NCBI GenBank assembly: GCA_024655885.1
Contig: JANLFN010000004.1
Location: 62,001-126,000, forward strand
Direction of reading: 5' to 3'
Length of the DNA stretch: 64,000 nucleotides
DNA from: Eubacteriales bacterium
Lineage (GTDB): Bacteria > Bacillota > Clostridia > Acetivibrionales > JANLFN01
Both the position numbers and the translations under genes were made by a program. Of this stretch, positions 26,168-35,876 are shown in pieces. Within the stretch, counting starts at the first letter, position 1. Each line of letters starts with the position of its first letter. The notes beneath the pieces are model-generated. The model saw only the letters and a list, made by a program, of their open reading frames with translations. It was not told where the DNA came from and made no database searches.

Positions 26168-27382
26168 CTACAATAAATTCTTTTCAATTTCAACCTTTAT
26201 AGTTTCATCCATCATGTTGCTGTAAACGTTCCTGTAACTTTCCAGAATATCCTTTGCAAGTTCAACCTGTCCCAGGTTTTTATAAAGGACGCACAAATCC
26301 AGCACAATCCAGAATGCCAGTCCGTCCTCGGGTTTCATATCGAGAGCATACATGTAGTACAGTATGGCTCCTTCAAAATCTCCTTCCTGTTTCAGCCTGA
26401 ACGCTTCATCAATATAACCCTCAATATCCATTTCACCCACAACTCCGCATGCTTCCATGTCATCCCCGGAGCTGTCTTCCGTGTCCCCATCCTCCATAAA
26501 AGCGGTGCCGGGTTCTTCGTTTACCTCTTCCACCTCATCCGCAGCTTCCTCCTCGTCCGCTGTCGGCGGTGCTGCCTCTGTCGGGGAGCTGTCTTCCTTT
26601 TCGCGCAGCCCAAATGGGATATCCTCCTGTATATCGTCAGTTTCAAATTCATCTGTAAAGGTTTCTTTCTGACTCATCAGTTCAAAGTCTTCCCCGTTTT
26701 TGCCTTCGGATTCGGCCCTATTGCCTTCTTCGCCGCTCTCCGTCTCTTTATCCTCGTCCATGTCTTCATTTTCGTCCATCCCCGGTCTCTCAGGCAATAC
26801 TTCTCCGGCGTTTTCCTCTTTCTCGCCTTCCTGTATGGCTCCGCCATACCGTTGTCCATCCGCCGTATCTTCACCGGTACATCCCCCTGTGCCTTCCGCC
26901 TGCCGCTCATCGGGGATATTTTTATTTTCAGGCTCATCCTCATCACTTATTTTGGCGGTGCTATTCCCGTCCATATATACAATTTCCAGGTCTGCCGGTT
27001 CCTCGTAAACAGGCGTCCCCTGAGCCTCTTCCGCCTCACAGGCAGGCTGCAGCAAATTGTCCGCTATGTCCCCGCCTTTTTTTGAAGCCTCCCCCATCCC
27101 CCTGTCCGTTACAAGGGTAGATACAAAAGTGGTGACCAGCAATAGGAATATGATATAAATCAGAATGGTAACCGTCACAATAAAAGGAACCCCGATATGA
27201 AGGGAAAGGGACAGCCCTAGAAAGAAAGGATAGGTCAAGCCGGCAGCAGCAACAGCCGCAGCACCGATCATCACTGCCAGCAGCACATTAATACTCAAAA
27301 CAGCTTTTTTATGCAGCATGAAGGCCAGTACAGCCGAAGTTAAAACCACAATAGTAATTACTGCGACGGTATATGTCAGCAT
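26168..27382 (-). CDS. Membrane protein with acidic linker and TPR-like C-terminus
   Basis: Unrecognised as a named family. The 404-residue protein has three N-terminal membrane segments (about 4-22, 28-50, 64-90), a very acidic low-complexity stretch of about 230 residues dominated by Glu and Asp, and a C-terminal TPR-like pair of helices (EAFRLKQEGDFEGAILYYMY). The ATG after GGAGG is used rather than a longer frame. A protein-interaction platform at the membrane is the likely role. Two envelope genes follow. Confidence 0.78.
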   Translation of the reverse strand: MLTYTVAVITIVVLTSAVLAFMLHKKAVLSINVLLAVMIGAAAVAAAGLTYPFFLGLSLSLHIGVPFIVTVTILIYIIFLLLVTTFVSTLVTDRGMGEASKKGGDIADNLLQPACEAEEAQGTPVYEEPADLEIVYMDGNSTAKISDEDEPENKNIPDERQAEGTGGCTGEDTADGQRYGGAIQEGEKEENAGEVLPERPGMDENEDMDEDKETESGEEGNRAESEGKNGEDFELMSQKETFTDEFETDDIQEDIPFGLREKEDSSPTEAAPPTADEEEAADEVEEVNEEPGTAFMEDGDTEDSSGDDMEACGVVGEMDIEGYIDEAFRLKQEGDFEGAILYYMYALDMKPEDGLAFWIVLDLCVLYKNLGQVELAKDILESYRNVYSNMMDETIKVEIEKNLL

Positions 27383-27478
27383 AAAATCCTCCAATAACAC
27401 GGTAACGCAAAACTCCCTTTGACTTTTATCAAGGGAATGCTGCTCCAATCCTCTGCAGCAATATAGATAATTCGATAA

Positions 27479-27507
27479 TATTTACCATAATTCCTGCAAT
27501 GATTCAA
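27479..27507 (-). promoter_or_regulatory. Promoter of the membrane-TPR/PRC/VanW cluster
   Basis: TTGAAT, 17 bases, TAAATA on the minus strand. Confidence 0.55.
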
Positions 27508-27557
27508 AAAAATATGGCATATTTTATTTATCGGTTGAAAAGCTATTTAAGTAAAGC

Positions 27558-27586
27558 TTGACTGCGGTTTTTATTAAAGATATGAT
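27558..27586 (+). promoter_or_regulatory. Promoter of DUF6648-type gene
   Basis: TTGACT, 17 bases, TATGAT on the plus strand, about 50 bases ahead of the ATG. Confidence 0.65.
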
Positions 27587-27637
27587 ATCACTGAGCTTTT
27601 ACTATTTATTTATTAAAGCAGATAGGTAGGACAGTCC

Positions 27638-28168
27638 ATGGTATTGAACAAATTTGACCGTTTTTTAAAAAACAGGCAAAGCCTTATTGACCAGTATAAA
27701 AAAGGAGACCTGACAAAAGAAGAGTTCATAGAGGAAAATTTCAAGTGTGTGAATGCTCTTGGTATCAAGCCTTTTCAAAAAATCGACAACGTAAAAAAGG
27801 CGGTGTATAACTACCAGTATTACAATGTGCTCGCCAAATATTACCAAAGGCGTGCTCACAGTTTGTCCAGGCACCATGAGTCAAGGGAAGACTTTCTCCA
27901 ACTGGCCAATCATTATTATTCGAAAAAAGACCTGGTTACCGAAAAACTTTTGAAGCTTTTGGATTTCAGGGGCGTCGAATCGTATTATGTCAAGGTTAAA
28001 TCTCCCGCCCTCAAAAATAAATTGTTTGAAATAGTGCTAAAAGATTATGACAGTATAATACTCCACTCAAAAAGCGAAGCCATATTAAACATGTTGAAAA
28101 GAGAGAACGTATTCTCCCATGAAGAGAGAAAATCGCTGGTAGACAGCTATATCAACAACAAATACTAA
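27638..28168 (+). CDS. DUF6648-type conserved clostridial protein
   Basis: A 176-residue, highly charged and mostly helical protein (LNKFDRFLKNRQSLIDQYKK, VYNYQYYNVLAKYYQRRA). It resembles a small conserved clostridial family of unknown function, DUF6648 as far as I can recall. There are no membrane segments or catalytic motifs. It has its own promoter and runs opposite to its neighbours. Confidence 0.65.
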   Translation: MVLNKFDRFLKNRQSLIDQYKKGDLTKEEFIEENFKCVNALGIKPFQKIDNVKKAVYNYQYYNVLAKYYQRRAHSLSRHHESREDFLQLANHYYSKKDLVTEKLLKLLDFRGVESYYVKVKSPALKNKLFEIVLKDYDSIILHSKSEAILNMLKRENVFSHEERKSLVDSYINNKY

Positions 28169-28191
28169 ATCCGGCCCCCATAGAAGCAGTA

Positions 28192-28231
28192 AAGGAACTG
28201 CATTATTCGGTTTAGCATAATGCAGTTCCTT
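28192..28231. terminator. Hairpin between the DUF6648-type gene and lon
   Basis: Perfect 15-base arms AAGGAACTGCATTAT and complement with a ten-base loop between convergent genes. U-runs are weak on both sides. Confidence 0.65.
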
Positions 28232-28254
28232 CATTAAGCCTGATAGGCGTCAAA

Positions 28255-30696
28255 CTATTGCTTCACCGCCGTCGCGCCGTGTTCCATATTCTGATTTTCC
28301 GGCAACAACAGCTTGTTCTTCTCGTTCTCATGGTGCGCGTCCTGTACCAGGTGCCTGATTTTTGTTTTTGCCAGTGCGGCGCCGAGCACCGTATCCATAT
28401 CCTGGGCAAGGATGAACCGGATTTTTTTCCTCACATTTTCAGGGATATCATCAATATCCTTTTTGTTGTCCACAGGCACAACCACCGTATCAATGCCCGC
28501 CCTATTGGCAGCCAGGACCTTTTCCTTCAAGCCTCCTATGGGAAGCACCCGGCCTCTCAGCGTAATCTCACCCGTCATAGCCACATTCTTTCTCACGGGT
28601 ATTCCCGTCAGGGCGGAAATCATGGCCGTGGCCAGCGTTATTCCCGCTGAAGGTCCGTCCTTCGGAATGGCGCCTTCAGGAACATGGATGTGAATATCAT
28701 ATTTGTTATGGAAATCCGGCTCTATGCCCAGCTGCTCCACCCTCGAGCGTATAAAGCTCATGGCTGTCTTGGCGGACTCCTTCATTACGTCTCCCAGCTG
28801 TCCGGTCAGTTCCAGCTTTCCATTCCCATTCATTAATGTAACTTCAATAGAAAGGGTATCGCCTCCCACCGGCGTCCAGGCCATCCCTGTTGCAACTCCC
28901 ACCTCATCCTTTTCATTTGCCTTGTCATACCGGTATTTCCTGGTGCCGAGGTACTTTTCCAGGTTGTTTTGGGTGATGCTTACGGATTTCCTGTTTGTAG
29001 AAACTATGTGCCTTGCCGCTTTCCTGCAAACGGCCGCAAGCTCCCTCTCAAGGTTTCGGACACCGGCTTCTCTTGTATAATAGTTGATTATATCCCTTAC
29101 AGTCTGCTCACTCATTTTAATGCTGCCTTTCTTCAGGCCGTGAGCTTCGATCTGTTTGGGCAAAAGATATTTCATGGCAATATTCAGTTTTTCCTCTTCG
29201 GTATAGCCGGTTAAATAAATAACTTCCATCCTGTCCAGCAGCGGCCTGGGTATGGTATCATAATTATTCGCCGTTGTCAAAAACATTACGTCGGACAGGT
29301 CGAACGGCAGTTCCAGGTAATGGTCCCGGAAAGCAAAATTCTGCTCGCTGTCAAGTACTTCCAGCATTGCAGAAGCGGGGTCTCCTCTGAAATCATTGCC
29401 CATCTTGTCTATTTCGTCAAGAAGAATGAGGGGATTCCTTGAACCTGCCTGCTTTATGGCTGAAATGATCCTGCCGGGCATGGCACCCACATAAGTCCTC
29501 CTGTGTCCCCGGATTTCCGCTTCATCTTTAATACCGCCCAGGGACATTCTCACATAATTCCTGTTAAGAGCCCTGGCAATGGATTTGGCAATGGAGGTTT
29601 TTCCCACACCCGGAGGCCCTATTAGGCACAAAATAGACCCTTTGAGGCTGTTCTTAAGCTTTTTGATGGCCAGATACTCTATAATCCTTTCCTTTACCTT
29701 CTCCAGCCCGTAATGATCTTCATCCAGTATTTCCTGGGCTCTTTTCAAGTCCACCACTTCTTTTGTGGCATTGTTCCAAGGAAGGTCGAAAATCCAGTCC
29801 AGATAAGTCCTTATTACCGACCCCTCGGCGGACCCTGAAGGCATTTTCAGCAGCCTGTCCAGCTCCTTAAGCACTTTTTTCTCCACTTCTTCGGGGAAAT
29901 TAGCCTTGCTCAGCTTTTCCTTGTACTCATCCACCTCGCCGGCCACACCTTCTTTATCCCCTAATTCACTCTGTATAGCCTTAATCTGTTCTCTCAAGTA
30001 GTATTCCTTCTGGAGTTTATCCATCTGCTTCCGGACTTTTGTGTTGATATTCCTCTCGATTTCCAGGATCTCAACTTCCTTTAAAAGGATTTCAAGCAGC
30101 TTCTCCAGCCTTGCCGAAGGGTCGAACTCATTTAATACTTCCTGCTTCTGCTCCACCTTTAAAACAATATTGGAGGTTATCACATCAGCTAACTGTCCCG
30201 CATCCTCAATGGATAAAACCGACAATACGGTTTCGGGAGAAACCTTGTTGCTCAGCTTGACATAGTCGTCAAAGGCAGCGAGCACTCTCCTCTTGAGAGC
30301 TTCCATGGCGGCGCTGCCGTCATCCTCGGTGGTATATATTTTTTCCATTACCTCTGCTATAAAGAAAGGCTCCACCTGGGTAAACTCACAAATTTCGGCC
30401 CTGCTTATTCCTTCCACAAGGACCCTTATGGTATCGCCCGGGAGCTTCAAAAGCTGTTTAACCTTTGATATGGTACCGACACTGTAAATATCCTCTTCAT
30501 TGGGAGCATCATTTTTTGCGTCCTTTTGGGCCACAAGAAATATCAACTGATTCTCTATCATTGCCTCTTCAAGGGCCTTAATTGACTTGGCTCTGCCCAC
30601 ATCGAAGTGTAAAATCATATATGGGAAAACCGTCAGGCCTCTTAAGGGTAAAAGCGGCAGCAGCTGTTTTTTAATCGTTTTTCTTGATTCGGACAT
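28255..30696 (-). CDS. lon: ATP-dependent protease Lon
   Basis: Cytoplasmic AAA+ serine protease for damaged and regulatory proteins. The 813-residue protein has the N-terminal substrate domain ([15 protein letters not shown]), a coiled-coil linker, AAA+ module with GPPGVGKTS and LLDEIDKM, and the protease domain with Ser683 in KDGPSAG and Lys726 in GGLKEK. GAGGGGATGG precedes the ATG. The C-terminal tail after the conserved domain is about 25 residues and hydrophilic. Single gene with its own promoter. Confidence 0.97.
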   Translation of the reverse strand: MSESRKTIKKQLLPLLPLRGLTVFPYMILHFDVGRAKSIKALEEAMIENQLIFLVAQKDAKNDAPNEEDIYSVGTISKVKQLLKLPGDTIRVLVEGISRAEICEFTQVEPFFIAEVMEKIYTTEDDGSAAMEALKRRVLAAFDDYVKLSNKVSPETVLSVLSIEDAGQLADVITSNIVLKVEQKQEVLNEFDPSARLEKLLEILLKEVEILEIERNINTKVRKQMDKLQKEYYLREQIKAIQSELGDKEGVAGEVDEYKEKLSKANFPEEVEKKVLKELDRLLKMPSGSAEGSVIRTYLDWIFDLPWNNATKEVVDLKRAQEILDEDHYGLEKVKERIIEYLAIKKLKNSLKGSILCLIGPPGVGKTSIAKSIARALNRNYVRMSLGGIKDEAEIRGHRRTYVGAMPGRIISAIKQAGSRNPLILLDEIDKMGNDFRGDPASAMLEVLDSEQNFAFRDHYLELPFDLSDVMFLTTANNYDTIPRPLLDRMEVIYLTGYTEEEKLNIAMKYLLPKQIEAHGLKKGSIKMSEQTVRDIINYYTREAGVRNLERELAAVCRKAARHIVSTNRKSVSITQNNLEKYLGTRKYRYDKANEKDEVGVATGMAWTPVGGDTLSIEVTLMNGNGKLELTGQLGDVMKESAKTAMSFIRSRVEQLGIEPDFHNKYDIHIHVPEGAIPKDGPSAGITLATAMISALTGIPVRKNVAMTGEITLRGRVLPIGGLKEKVLAANRAGIDTVVVPVDNKKDIDDIPENVRKKIRFILAQDMDTVLGAALAKTKIRHLVQDAHHENEKNKLLLPENQNMEHGATAVKQ

Positions 30697-30811
30697 TTGA
30701 CCATCCCCTCATTAAATTAAACACAAAATCAGCCTGTTTTACCTTGCTTATAGATATCTAAAGCTGACACACTTAAAAAATTATATTAAATATATGTGGT
30801 AAATCCTCATC

Positions 30812-30840
30812 ATTATAACCTCTAGGTCCCTTAATTTCAA
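30812..30840 (-). promoter_or_regulatory. Promoter of lon
   Basis: TTGAAA, 17 bases, TATAAT on the minus strand, starting six bases behind the aldolase stop. The leader is about 110 bases. No CIRCE or CtsR-type site was seen. Confidence 0.75.
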
Positions 30841-30845
30841 TTGTT

Positions 30846-31493
30846 TTATCTGGAATCAAAGGGAACACCTGCTCTCCCTTTCAATTTATACAGCTCCTCC
30901 AGCTTTTCCGGCTCCAGTTCTTTCGCCCCCCCCAGCCGCTCTGCGAGAAGGAGTGTCTTGGCAATACTTTCAGCACTCTCCACTTTAAAAAACGCATCGT
31001 ACGGGTCCGCCCCCACGCCCATAATGCCATGATTTGCAAGCAGTACAACATCATAGTCCTTTATGTACTCCTCTGCCTTTAAAAAAACCTCATCCGTTGA
31101 CGGCGTACCATACGGAGCAAGGGGTATCTTTTCAAAAAATGTGATCATTTCAGGGTACGCCCTGGTCTCAATAGGCCGGTTGGCCAAGGCATAAGCGGTG
31201 GCATAGGGCGAATGGGTATGGATCACCGAACGGACATCGGGGCGCACTTTATAGCTGCCAAGGTGAAGCTTTATCTCGGATGAAACCTTGAACCTGCCTT
31301 CCGTGGTGTTCCCCTCCATGTCTGTCACCACAATCATGTCCTCGGTTAAAAAGCCTTTGCAAATCCTGCTGGGAGTAATATAAATCCTTTCCCCGTCCCT
31401 GACGGACAGATTGCCCTCAAAGGCGTTCACCAATCCCTTACCGTACATCAGCCTTGATACTTCCACCATCTGTTTTTTTATGGAAACCGTCAT
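30846..31493 (-). CDS. Class II aldolase/adducin family protein, L-fuculose-phosphate aldolase-like
   Basis: Zinc-dependent sugar-phosphate aldolase of 215 residues, the size of FucA. Metal-binding histidines are in VIHTHSPYA and LLANHGIMG; the phosphate loop region reads NAFEGNLSVRDGERIYITPS. Substrate could be fuculose-1-phosphate, or a by-product sugar such as 5-deoxyribulose-1-phosphate, since no sugar-pathway genes surround it. The ATG after AAAGGGGA is used. An elaborate hairpin leader precedes it, so expression is probably regulated. Confidence 0.82.
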   Translation of the reverse strand: MTVSIKKQMVEVSRLMYGKGLVNAFEGNLSVRDGERIYITPSRICKGFLTEDMIVVTDMEGNTTEGRFKVSSEIKLHLGSYKVRPDVRSVIHTHSPYATAYALANRPIETRAYPEMITFFEKIPLAPYGTPSTDEVFLKAEEYIKDYDVVLLANHGIMGVGADPYDAFFKVESAESIAKTLLLAERLGGAKELEPEKLEELYKLKGRAGVPFDSR

Positions 31494-31507
31494 AAAAATC
31501 CCCTTTA

Positions 31508-31560
31508 AGTGGTTTTTAACATAGCAAATTTTTAACGTATTCAAAATGTTAAAAACCACT
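31508..31560 (-). promoter_or_regulatory. 15-bp stem leader hairpin adjoining the aldolase ribosome site
   Basis: Perfect arms AGTGGTTTTTAACAT/ATGTTAAAAACCACT flank a 23-base loop that itself contains GTTAAAAA, able to pair with the same 5' arm. The 3' arm ends three bases before AAAGGGGA. It could be an RNA switch or, as DNA, an operator. Confidence 0.55.
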
Positions 31561-31572
31561 AGCATGGTTGTT

Positions 31573-31610
31573 GCGCCCCGCTTCTAAAACCGAACCCTGT
31601 TACGGGGCGC
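31573..31610 (-). promoter_or_regulatory. Upstream leader hairpin of the aldolase gene
   Basis: GCGCCCCG/CGGGGCGC stem with a 22-base loop near the 5' end of the predicted leader. Confidence 0.55.
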
Positions 31611-31631
31611 CTGTATTATTTGTTACTAAGA

Positions 31632-31660
31632 ATTATACTTTACCGTTCCGGACAAGTCAA
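31632..31660 (-). promoter_or_regulatory. Promoter of the aldolase gene
   Basis: TTGACT, 17 bases, TATAAT on the minus strand; predicts a leader of about 130 bases. Confidence 0.75.
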
Positions 31661-31773
31661 TGTACATTCCTATGGACTTCAACAATACCAATGAAAGATT
31701 TTTTGTTACTCCGCGGTTTATTTGGATATATATAAATTAATCCTGTACTTTAAGTATCCCCCAATGTTTTCGT

Positions 31774-31819
31774 ACAGGAATAAAAATATCATCTGTACAG
31801 ATGATATTTTTATTCCTGT
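31774..31819. terminator. 46-bp perfect palindrome, probable terminator of the flavo-diiron gene
   Basis: Two 23-base arms with no spacer, centred on TGTACA and including AAAAATATCATC and its complement. It begins in the last base of the flavo-diiron stop codon. The T-rich 3' arm could release polymerase, but the lack of a loop and of a trailing U-run is atypical. Confidence 0.6.
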
Positions 31820-33000
31820 TATCTCATTTTTTCGGCGAAACCACTGCCAAACTCCTCACATCTTCCCAAATCCTCGGCCGTAGGCCGGTATTTCACCTTT
31901 ATGGGGTCCATGACAATTGTTAATCCCGCCTCTTCAAGCTTCCGGCTTATTAAGGCTGGGGCCTCTCCGCTCCAGCCATAGCTTCCGAATCCGGCAGCCA
32001 CCTTGTTCTTAAACCGAAGCCCTTTCATGCGTTCCACAAGTCCCCCTACCGAATGCAGCATGGTGTTGTTTACGGTGCAGCTTCCGAGGATGATTCCCTT
32101 TGCTTTGAACAATTCGGTAATCAGGTCGCTGTCATCGGTTTTCCCACAATTAAACAGCTTATACTTTACATTCTTCTTCTCCAATCCTCTCCCTATGGCC
32201 TGGGCCATACTCTTTGTGGCCTCATACATGGTGTCGTAGACGATCACCGCATTTCCCTCATGATAATCCTGGGACCATTCATAATACCGGTCAACAATTT
32301 GCATGGGGTTGTCTCTCCATATCACCCCGTGACTGGGCGCAATCATTTCAATGGGGAGGCTGAGCCCCTTTATCTGCTCAATTTTCTTTTTAACCAGGGC
32401 GCTAAAGGGTGTTAATATATTGGCATAATATTTTTCGGCCTCCTGGTACAATTCACAGGCGTCAACCTCGTCATTAAACAAGGATTGTGCGGAATAATGC
32501 TGCCCGAAAGCATCGTTGGAAAGCACTACATTCGCACCTTTTACATAGGTCAGCAAGCTGTCCGGCCAGTGGATCATCTGCATTTCCACAAATACAAGGT
32601 CATAGCTCCCGATGTTTACACAATCCCCTGTTTTTACTATATTGAAGTTCCAGTCCCGGTGGAAGTGACCCCTGATGGTTTCCATTCCGTTTTTAGTGCA
32701 ATATATGGGCGTTTCCGGGATTTTAGACAGGATATGCCCCAGGCTTCCTCCGTGGTCAGGCTCCATATGGTTTATGACAATCATGTCGATATGCCCGAGT
32801 CCCACCTCTTTTTCTAGCATTTCTGCAAATTCTTCCTGGTAAGGATCCCAGACCGTGTCCACAAGAACTGTTTTTTTGTCCTTGATCAAATAGGAATTGT
32901 AGGACGAACCCCTGTGCGTGGACAGCTCATGTCCGTGGAACCTGCGCAGCTCCCAGTCCTTGATTCCAACCCAAAATATGTTGTCCTTTATCTCCAGCAT
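31819..33000 (-). CDS. Flavo-diiron protein (FprA type), O2/NO reductase
   Basis: Cytoplasmic scavenger that reduces O2 to water or NO to N2O in anaerobes. The 393-residue protein has a metallo-beta-lactamase-like domain with the diiron ligands H78, E80, D82 and H83 (NHMEPDHGGS), a further ligand in SNDAFGQHYS and SHGVIWR, then a flavodoxin domain from about 255 (VIVYDTMYEATKSMAQ). There is no C-terminal rubredoxin. AAGGAG precedes the ATG. A weak TATAAT lies upstream. Fits an oxygen-sensitive lifestyle. Confidence 0.93.
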   Translation of the reverse strand: MLEIKDNIFWVGIKDWELRRFHGHELSTHRGSSYNSYLIKDKKTVLVDTVWDPYQEEFAEMLEKEVGLGHIDMIVINHMEPDHGGSLGHILSKIPETPIYCTKNGMETIRGHFHRDWNFNIVKTGDCVNIGSYDLVFVEMQMIHWPDSLLTYVKGANVVLSNDAFGQHYSAQSLFNDEVDACELYQEAEKYYANILTPFSALVKKKIEQIKGLSLPIEMIAPSHGVIWRDNPMQIVDRYYEWSQDYHEGNAVIVYDTMYEATKSMAQAIGRGLEKKNVKYKLFNCGKTDDSDLITELFKAKGIILGSCTVNNTMLHSVGGLVERMKGLRFKNKVAAGFGSYGWSGEAPALISRKLEEAGLTIVMDPIKVKYRPTAEDLGRCEEFGSGFAEKMR

Positions 33001-33069
33001 ATATCCGCTCCTTCCCGCACGTTAAGCCGGTGTTATTTAATTATATTCCCAGATAGAAAAGAAATTAAA

Positions 33070-33134
33070 CGTGAAGATAAAAAGGGCCTTCCCGCTTCTT
33101 TGAAAACGGTAAGAACCCTCTTTGCATCTTCACG
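33070..33134 (-). terminator. Terminator of the chemoreceptor gene
   Basis: CGTGAAGAT/ATCTTCACG outer stem with an inner GGG/CCC-containing stem, followed by TTTAATTTCTTTTC on the minus strand. Confidence 0.65.
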
Positions 33135-33145
33135 GCAGTTGCAGT

Positions 33146-34891
33146 TTAAACCGTTTTATCAAATTTCTCAATCCCTCCGCCAAACCGTTTTATTGAATTT
33201 CTCAATCTCTCCGCCATTTCGGTCAGCTGAGTTGCCGATGTGAAAATTTCCTGCATTCCTGCCGTCTGCTCTTCTATCGCAGCCGCAATATCTTGGGTTT
33301 CACCGGAGGACTCTCTGGCGATATTGGCAATATCTTTGCTCATTTCCTCCACCTTTTTGATCTCGTCCACCATTTTTTCTATCTCACCGTTGATTTCCTT
33401 AACCTGGGCGTCCACGTCTTCACTGTTTTTAACAATCTGCTGGAAGGAAGCACGGGCCTGCTGTGCCATCTGTGTGCCTTCCAAAACCTCCTTAACGCCG
33501 GCGGCCATACTGGCCGAAACCTGCTGCGCTTGAGTCTGAATCTCTTTCAGTATGCTTGTGATCTCCTTTGCCGCACTGGCGGTGCTCTCCGCAAGCTTGC
33601 GTATTTCTTCTGCCACAACCGCAAAGCCTTTGCCGTGCTCACCTGCTCTTGCCGCCTCTATGGCCGCATTCAATGCCAGGAGGTTGGTCTGGGAAGCAAC
33701 TTGGGTAATGGTTTCAAGAATCCGCCTGATTTCACCTGAGCGCCTGTTCAATTCCTCGGACACCGATTGGGCGGCGGTTATTTTTTCTGAAATAACTCCG
33801 ATCTGATTCAAAAAGCTCCTCATTTTTTCATAGCCTAAAACTGCAGCCTGAGTGGCTTTTCCCGATGTGGACAGCACCTTGTTTACGTTTCCATATATCT
33901 TTTTATTCCCCTCATATAACTCATTCACCAATTCGACGGTTTTTTCGGATTGTTTTGTCTGGTTTGCAGCCCCGTCCGAAACCTGCTGCACCGAAGCGGC
34001 AATCTGCTCAATAGCCTTTGTGTTCTGCTCCACCCCTGCTTTCAGGTGCTGGGCATAATCGGCAACCCCCATGCTGCTTTCGGTGATGCTTTCTATAAGC
34101 GAACGGAGATTGTCGCGCATCTGGTTAAAAACGTGAGACAGGCCGTGCATATCGTCATAGGCGCCGGCTTCTGCAGTTTCACCGCTCAATTCTCCTTCCG
34201 TAATGCTCTGAGCATAAAGTGCCACTTTTCTTATCATGCCTCCGATACGCCCTGAAAGAGTAAACGCAGCAAACATACCGAGAGCGGCTACAGCAACTGT
34301 GATTGCCAGCACAATACCGCCGGTCCAGTTCGCTTTCCTGTCAAGCTCTCCCTTCACCTTCTCTTGAAGGGCCAGCTGGCCGGAAATCAATGCATCTGCC
34401 GAACTCCTTACGGCCTCTTGCATCTGCTCTGCCTTCCCGCTTTCCTCCGCTGCCGTTTCGAAATTATTACTCTGGACAGCCTTCAGGGATTTGTCTACCG
34501 CTTCAAGATATGAATCACACAGCCTCTGGAGAGCGCTAAAATCCGCATTTTCCTTTCCGTTGGAGAGTCCGGCATTCTTCTTTAATAATGTCAGGCTATT
34601 TTTAATCTTATCCATCCCTGCTTGAATGGATTTCTGATTTTCCGCTTTTTTTTCCCCGATGGCTTTCTTCAGGTCAGCATTTACCTGCTGAGCCGTATTT
34701 GCTATGGAATTAGTCAAGACGGCAGCTTCAACCGCACTGTCGTATTTTGATATATAAGACTTCAGCGCAAAAAATGCATACAGGCCTGCACATAAAATTA
34801 AAGCGATGGTAACCGAAAATGCTAGAATTATTTGTCTTTTTAACGACGCAACTGTTTTTTCATCTTTGAATAACTTACGGAAGAATATCAT
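33146..34891 (-). CDS. Methyl-accepting chemotaxis protein
   Basis: Transmembrane chemoreceptor of about 581 residues. An N-terminal membrane helix (about 17-40) and a second near 190-210 bracket a helical extracytoplasmic four-helix-bundle-like sensor; a HAMP region follows, then a long signalling hairpin with the conserved tip [20 protein letters not shown]. The ATG nine bases after GAGGAG is preferred over one that abuts it. No other chemotaxis gene is nearby, so it is an orphan receptor; ligand unknown. Confidence 0.92.
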   Translation of the reverse strand: MIFFRKLFKDEKTVASLKRQIILAFSVTIALILCAGLYAFFALKSYISKYDSAVEAAVLTNSIANTAQQVNADLKKAIGEKKAENQKSIQAGMDKIKNSLTLLKKNAGLSNGKENADFSALQRLCDSYLEAVDKSLKAVQSNNFETAAEESGKAEQMQEAVRSSADALISGQLALQEKVKGELDRKANWTGGIVLAITVAVAALGMFAAFTLSGRIGGMIRKVALYAQSITEGELSGETAEAGAYDDMHGLSHVFNQMRDNLRSLIESITESSMGVADYAQHLKAGVEQNTKAIEQIAASVQQVSDGAANQTKQSEKTVELVNELYEGNKKIYGNVNKVLSTSGKATQAAVLGYEKMRSFLNQIGVISEKITAAQSVSEELNRRSGEIRRILETITQVASQTNLLALNAAIEAARAGEHGKGFAVVAEEIRKLAESTASAAKEITSILKEIQTQAQQVSASMAAGVKEVLEGTQMAQQARASFQQIVKNSEDVDAQVKEINGEIEKMVDEIKKVEEMSKDIANIARESSGETQDIAAAIEEQTAGMQEIFTSATQLTEMAERLRNSIKRFGGGIEKFDKTV

Positions 34892-35215
34892 AATCCCCAT
34901 CTCCTCTGTAAATGTTTTGATATATAAGTTGCATAATCATATTTTGGGAAACCGGTGAATTTTTCGGAAAACTATAAATTTTTTATACTGTACCCTTTTC
35001 AATACAAATATCAAAAAAGCCTTTACCTGTATAAACTACAAACATGAATCCGGCCATATACAATCCTATTAACATACCAAAATCATATTAACATACCAAA
35101 TCTTGATGTACAAGCATAAAAGCATGGTTTAATACATCTCATTACTTATTTCGTCATTTAATACAAAAAACTGAAGGGTAAATTTGAGGAATATTGTTCA
35201 AACCGAGAAATTTTA

Positions 35216-35244
35216 TTGACAATTAAACCAACATCGTTTATTCT
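35216..35244 (+). promoter_or_regulatory. Promoter of bioY
   Basis: TTGACA, 17 bases, TATTCT on the plus strand. Confidence 0.75.
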
Positions 35245-35249
35245 TTATA

Positions 35250-35281
35250 TTGTCAACTTAATATTCCAAATAAGTTAACAA
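35250..35281 (+). promoter_or_regulatory. BirA operator ahead of bioY
   Basis: TTGTCAAC, 16 bases, GTTAACAA matches the biotin-repressor pattern TGTWAAC-N14-16-GTTWACA with one deviation. It covers the predicted start of transcription, so biotin-loaded BirA would block initiation. Confidence 0.8.
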
Positions 35282-35295
35282 TTAAGGAGGCTGCC

Positions 35296-35844
35296 ATGAA
35301 ATTATCGACCAAGCAGATGATAGTGATTGGATTATTTACAGCAATAACCGCCATATTTTCTCAGATATCCCTTAAAATTCCTCTTTCACCTGTACCGGTT
35401 ACCCTTCAAACCCTGGCCGTATTTCTGTCCGCCATTATCCTGGGCAGTAAATGCGGAATGCTTTCTCAAATTGTCTATATCCTCATTGGGGCTGCCGGTG
35501 TTCCTGTTTTTTCCAATTTTGAGTCGGGGATAGGGGTCCTTTTCGGATACAAGGGAGGTTTTCTCATAAGCTTTCCAATCATGGCCTATGTAATGGGGCT
35601 TATCCTGGAAAAAAGAAAGCGTTTTACCCCCTTCGCCATTGTGCCGGCGCTCACGGCAGGTATGGCCGTATGCTATACCATCGGCGCCTTCTGGCTGGCA
35701 TTGGTGCTTAAAACAAGCGCCGTTAAAGCTGTAACGGCCGCGGTCATTCCATTTATTCCCTTTGATCTGGTGAAAATTATCATTGCCGCAATTCTGGGGT
35801 ATCAGGTAAGGAATTCGCTGATTAAAACAAACCTTTTGGCGTAA
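35296..35844 (+). CDS. bioY: Biotin transporter BioY (ECF S component)
   Basis: Membrane biotin-binding subunit of an ECF transporter. The 182-residue protein has about six membrane segments and family-typical runs (PLSPVPVTLQTLAVFLSAII, IYILIGAAGVPVF, IPFIPFDLVKIIIAAIL). AAGGAGG precedes the ATG. No bioMN/ECF module is adjacent, so it probably uses the shared energising module encoded elsewhere. The BirA box supports biotin as substrate. Confidence 0.94.
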   Translation: MKLSTKQMIVIGLFTAITAIFSQISLKIPLSPVPVTLQTLAVFLSAIILGSKCGMLSQIVYILIGAAGVPVFSNFESGIGVLFGYKGGFLISFPIMAYVMGLILEKRKRFTPFAIVPALTAGMAVCYTIGAFWLALVLKTSAVKAVTAAVIPFIPFDLVKIIIAAILGYQVRNSLIKTNLLA

Positions 35845-35874
35845 ACCCTGTAAAAGCAGCACTCTTTACAGGGT
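35845..35874 (+). terminator. First hairpin behind bioY
   Basis: ACCCTGTAAA/TTTACAGGGT immediately after the stop codon, followed by the larger bidirectional terminator; no U-run of its own. Confidence 0.5.
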
Positions 35875-35876
35875 AT

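Larger units (their letters stand above)
31494..31818. other. Spacer with leader of the aldolase gene and palindrome behind the flavo-diiron gene
   Basis: No gene in this 325-base stretch. It contains the aldolase promoter and two leader hairpins, then a 46-bp palindrome. Each is listed separately. Confidence 0.7.
34892..35295. other. Divergent spacer between chemoreceptor and bioY
   Basis: No gene in this 404-base stretch. It holds the bioY promoter and BirA box, and near its middle a 19-bp tandem duplication (TATTAACATACCAAA in both copies, 35067-35104). No clear sigD-type promoter was found for the chemoreceptor. Confidence 0.6.
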
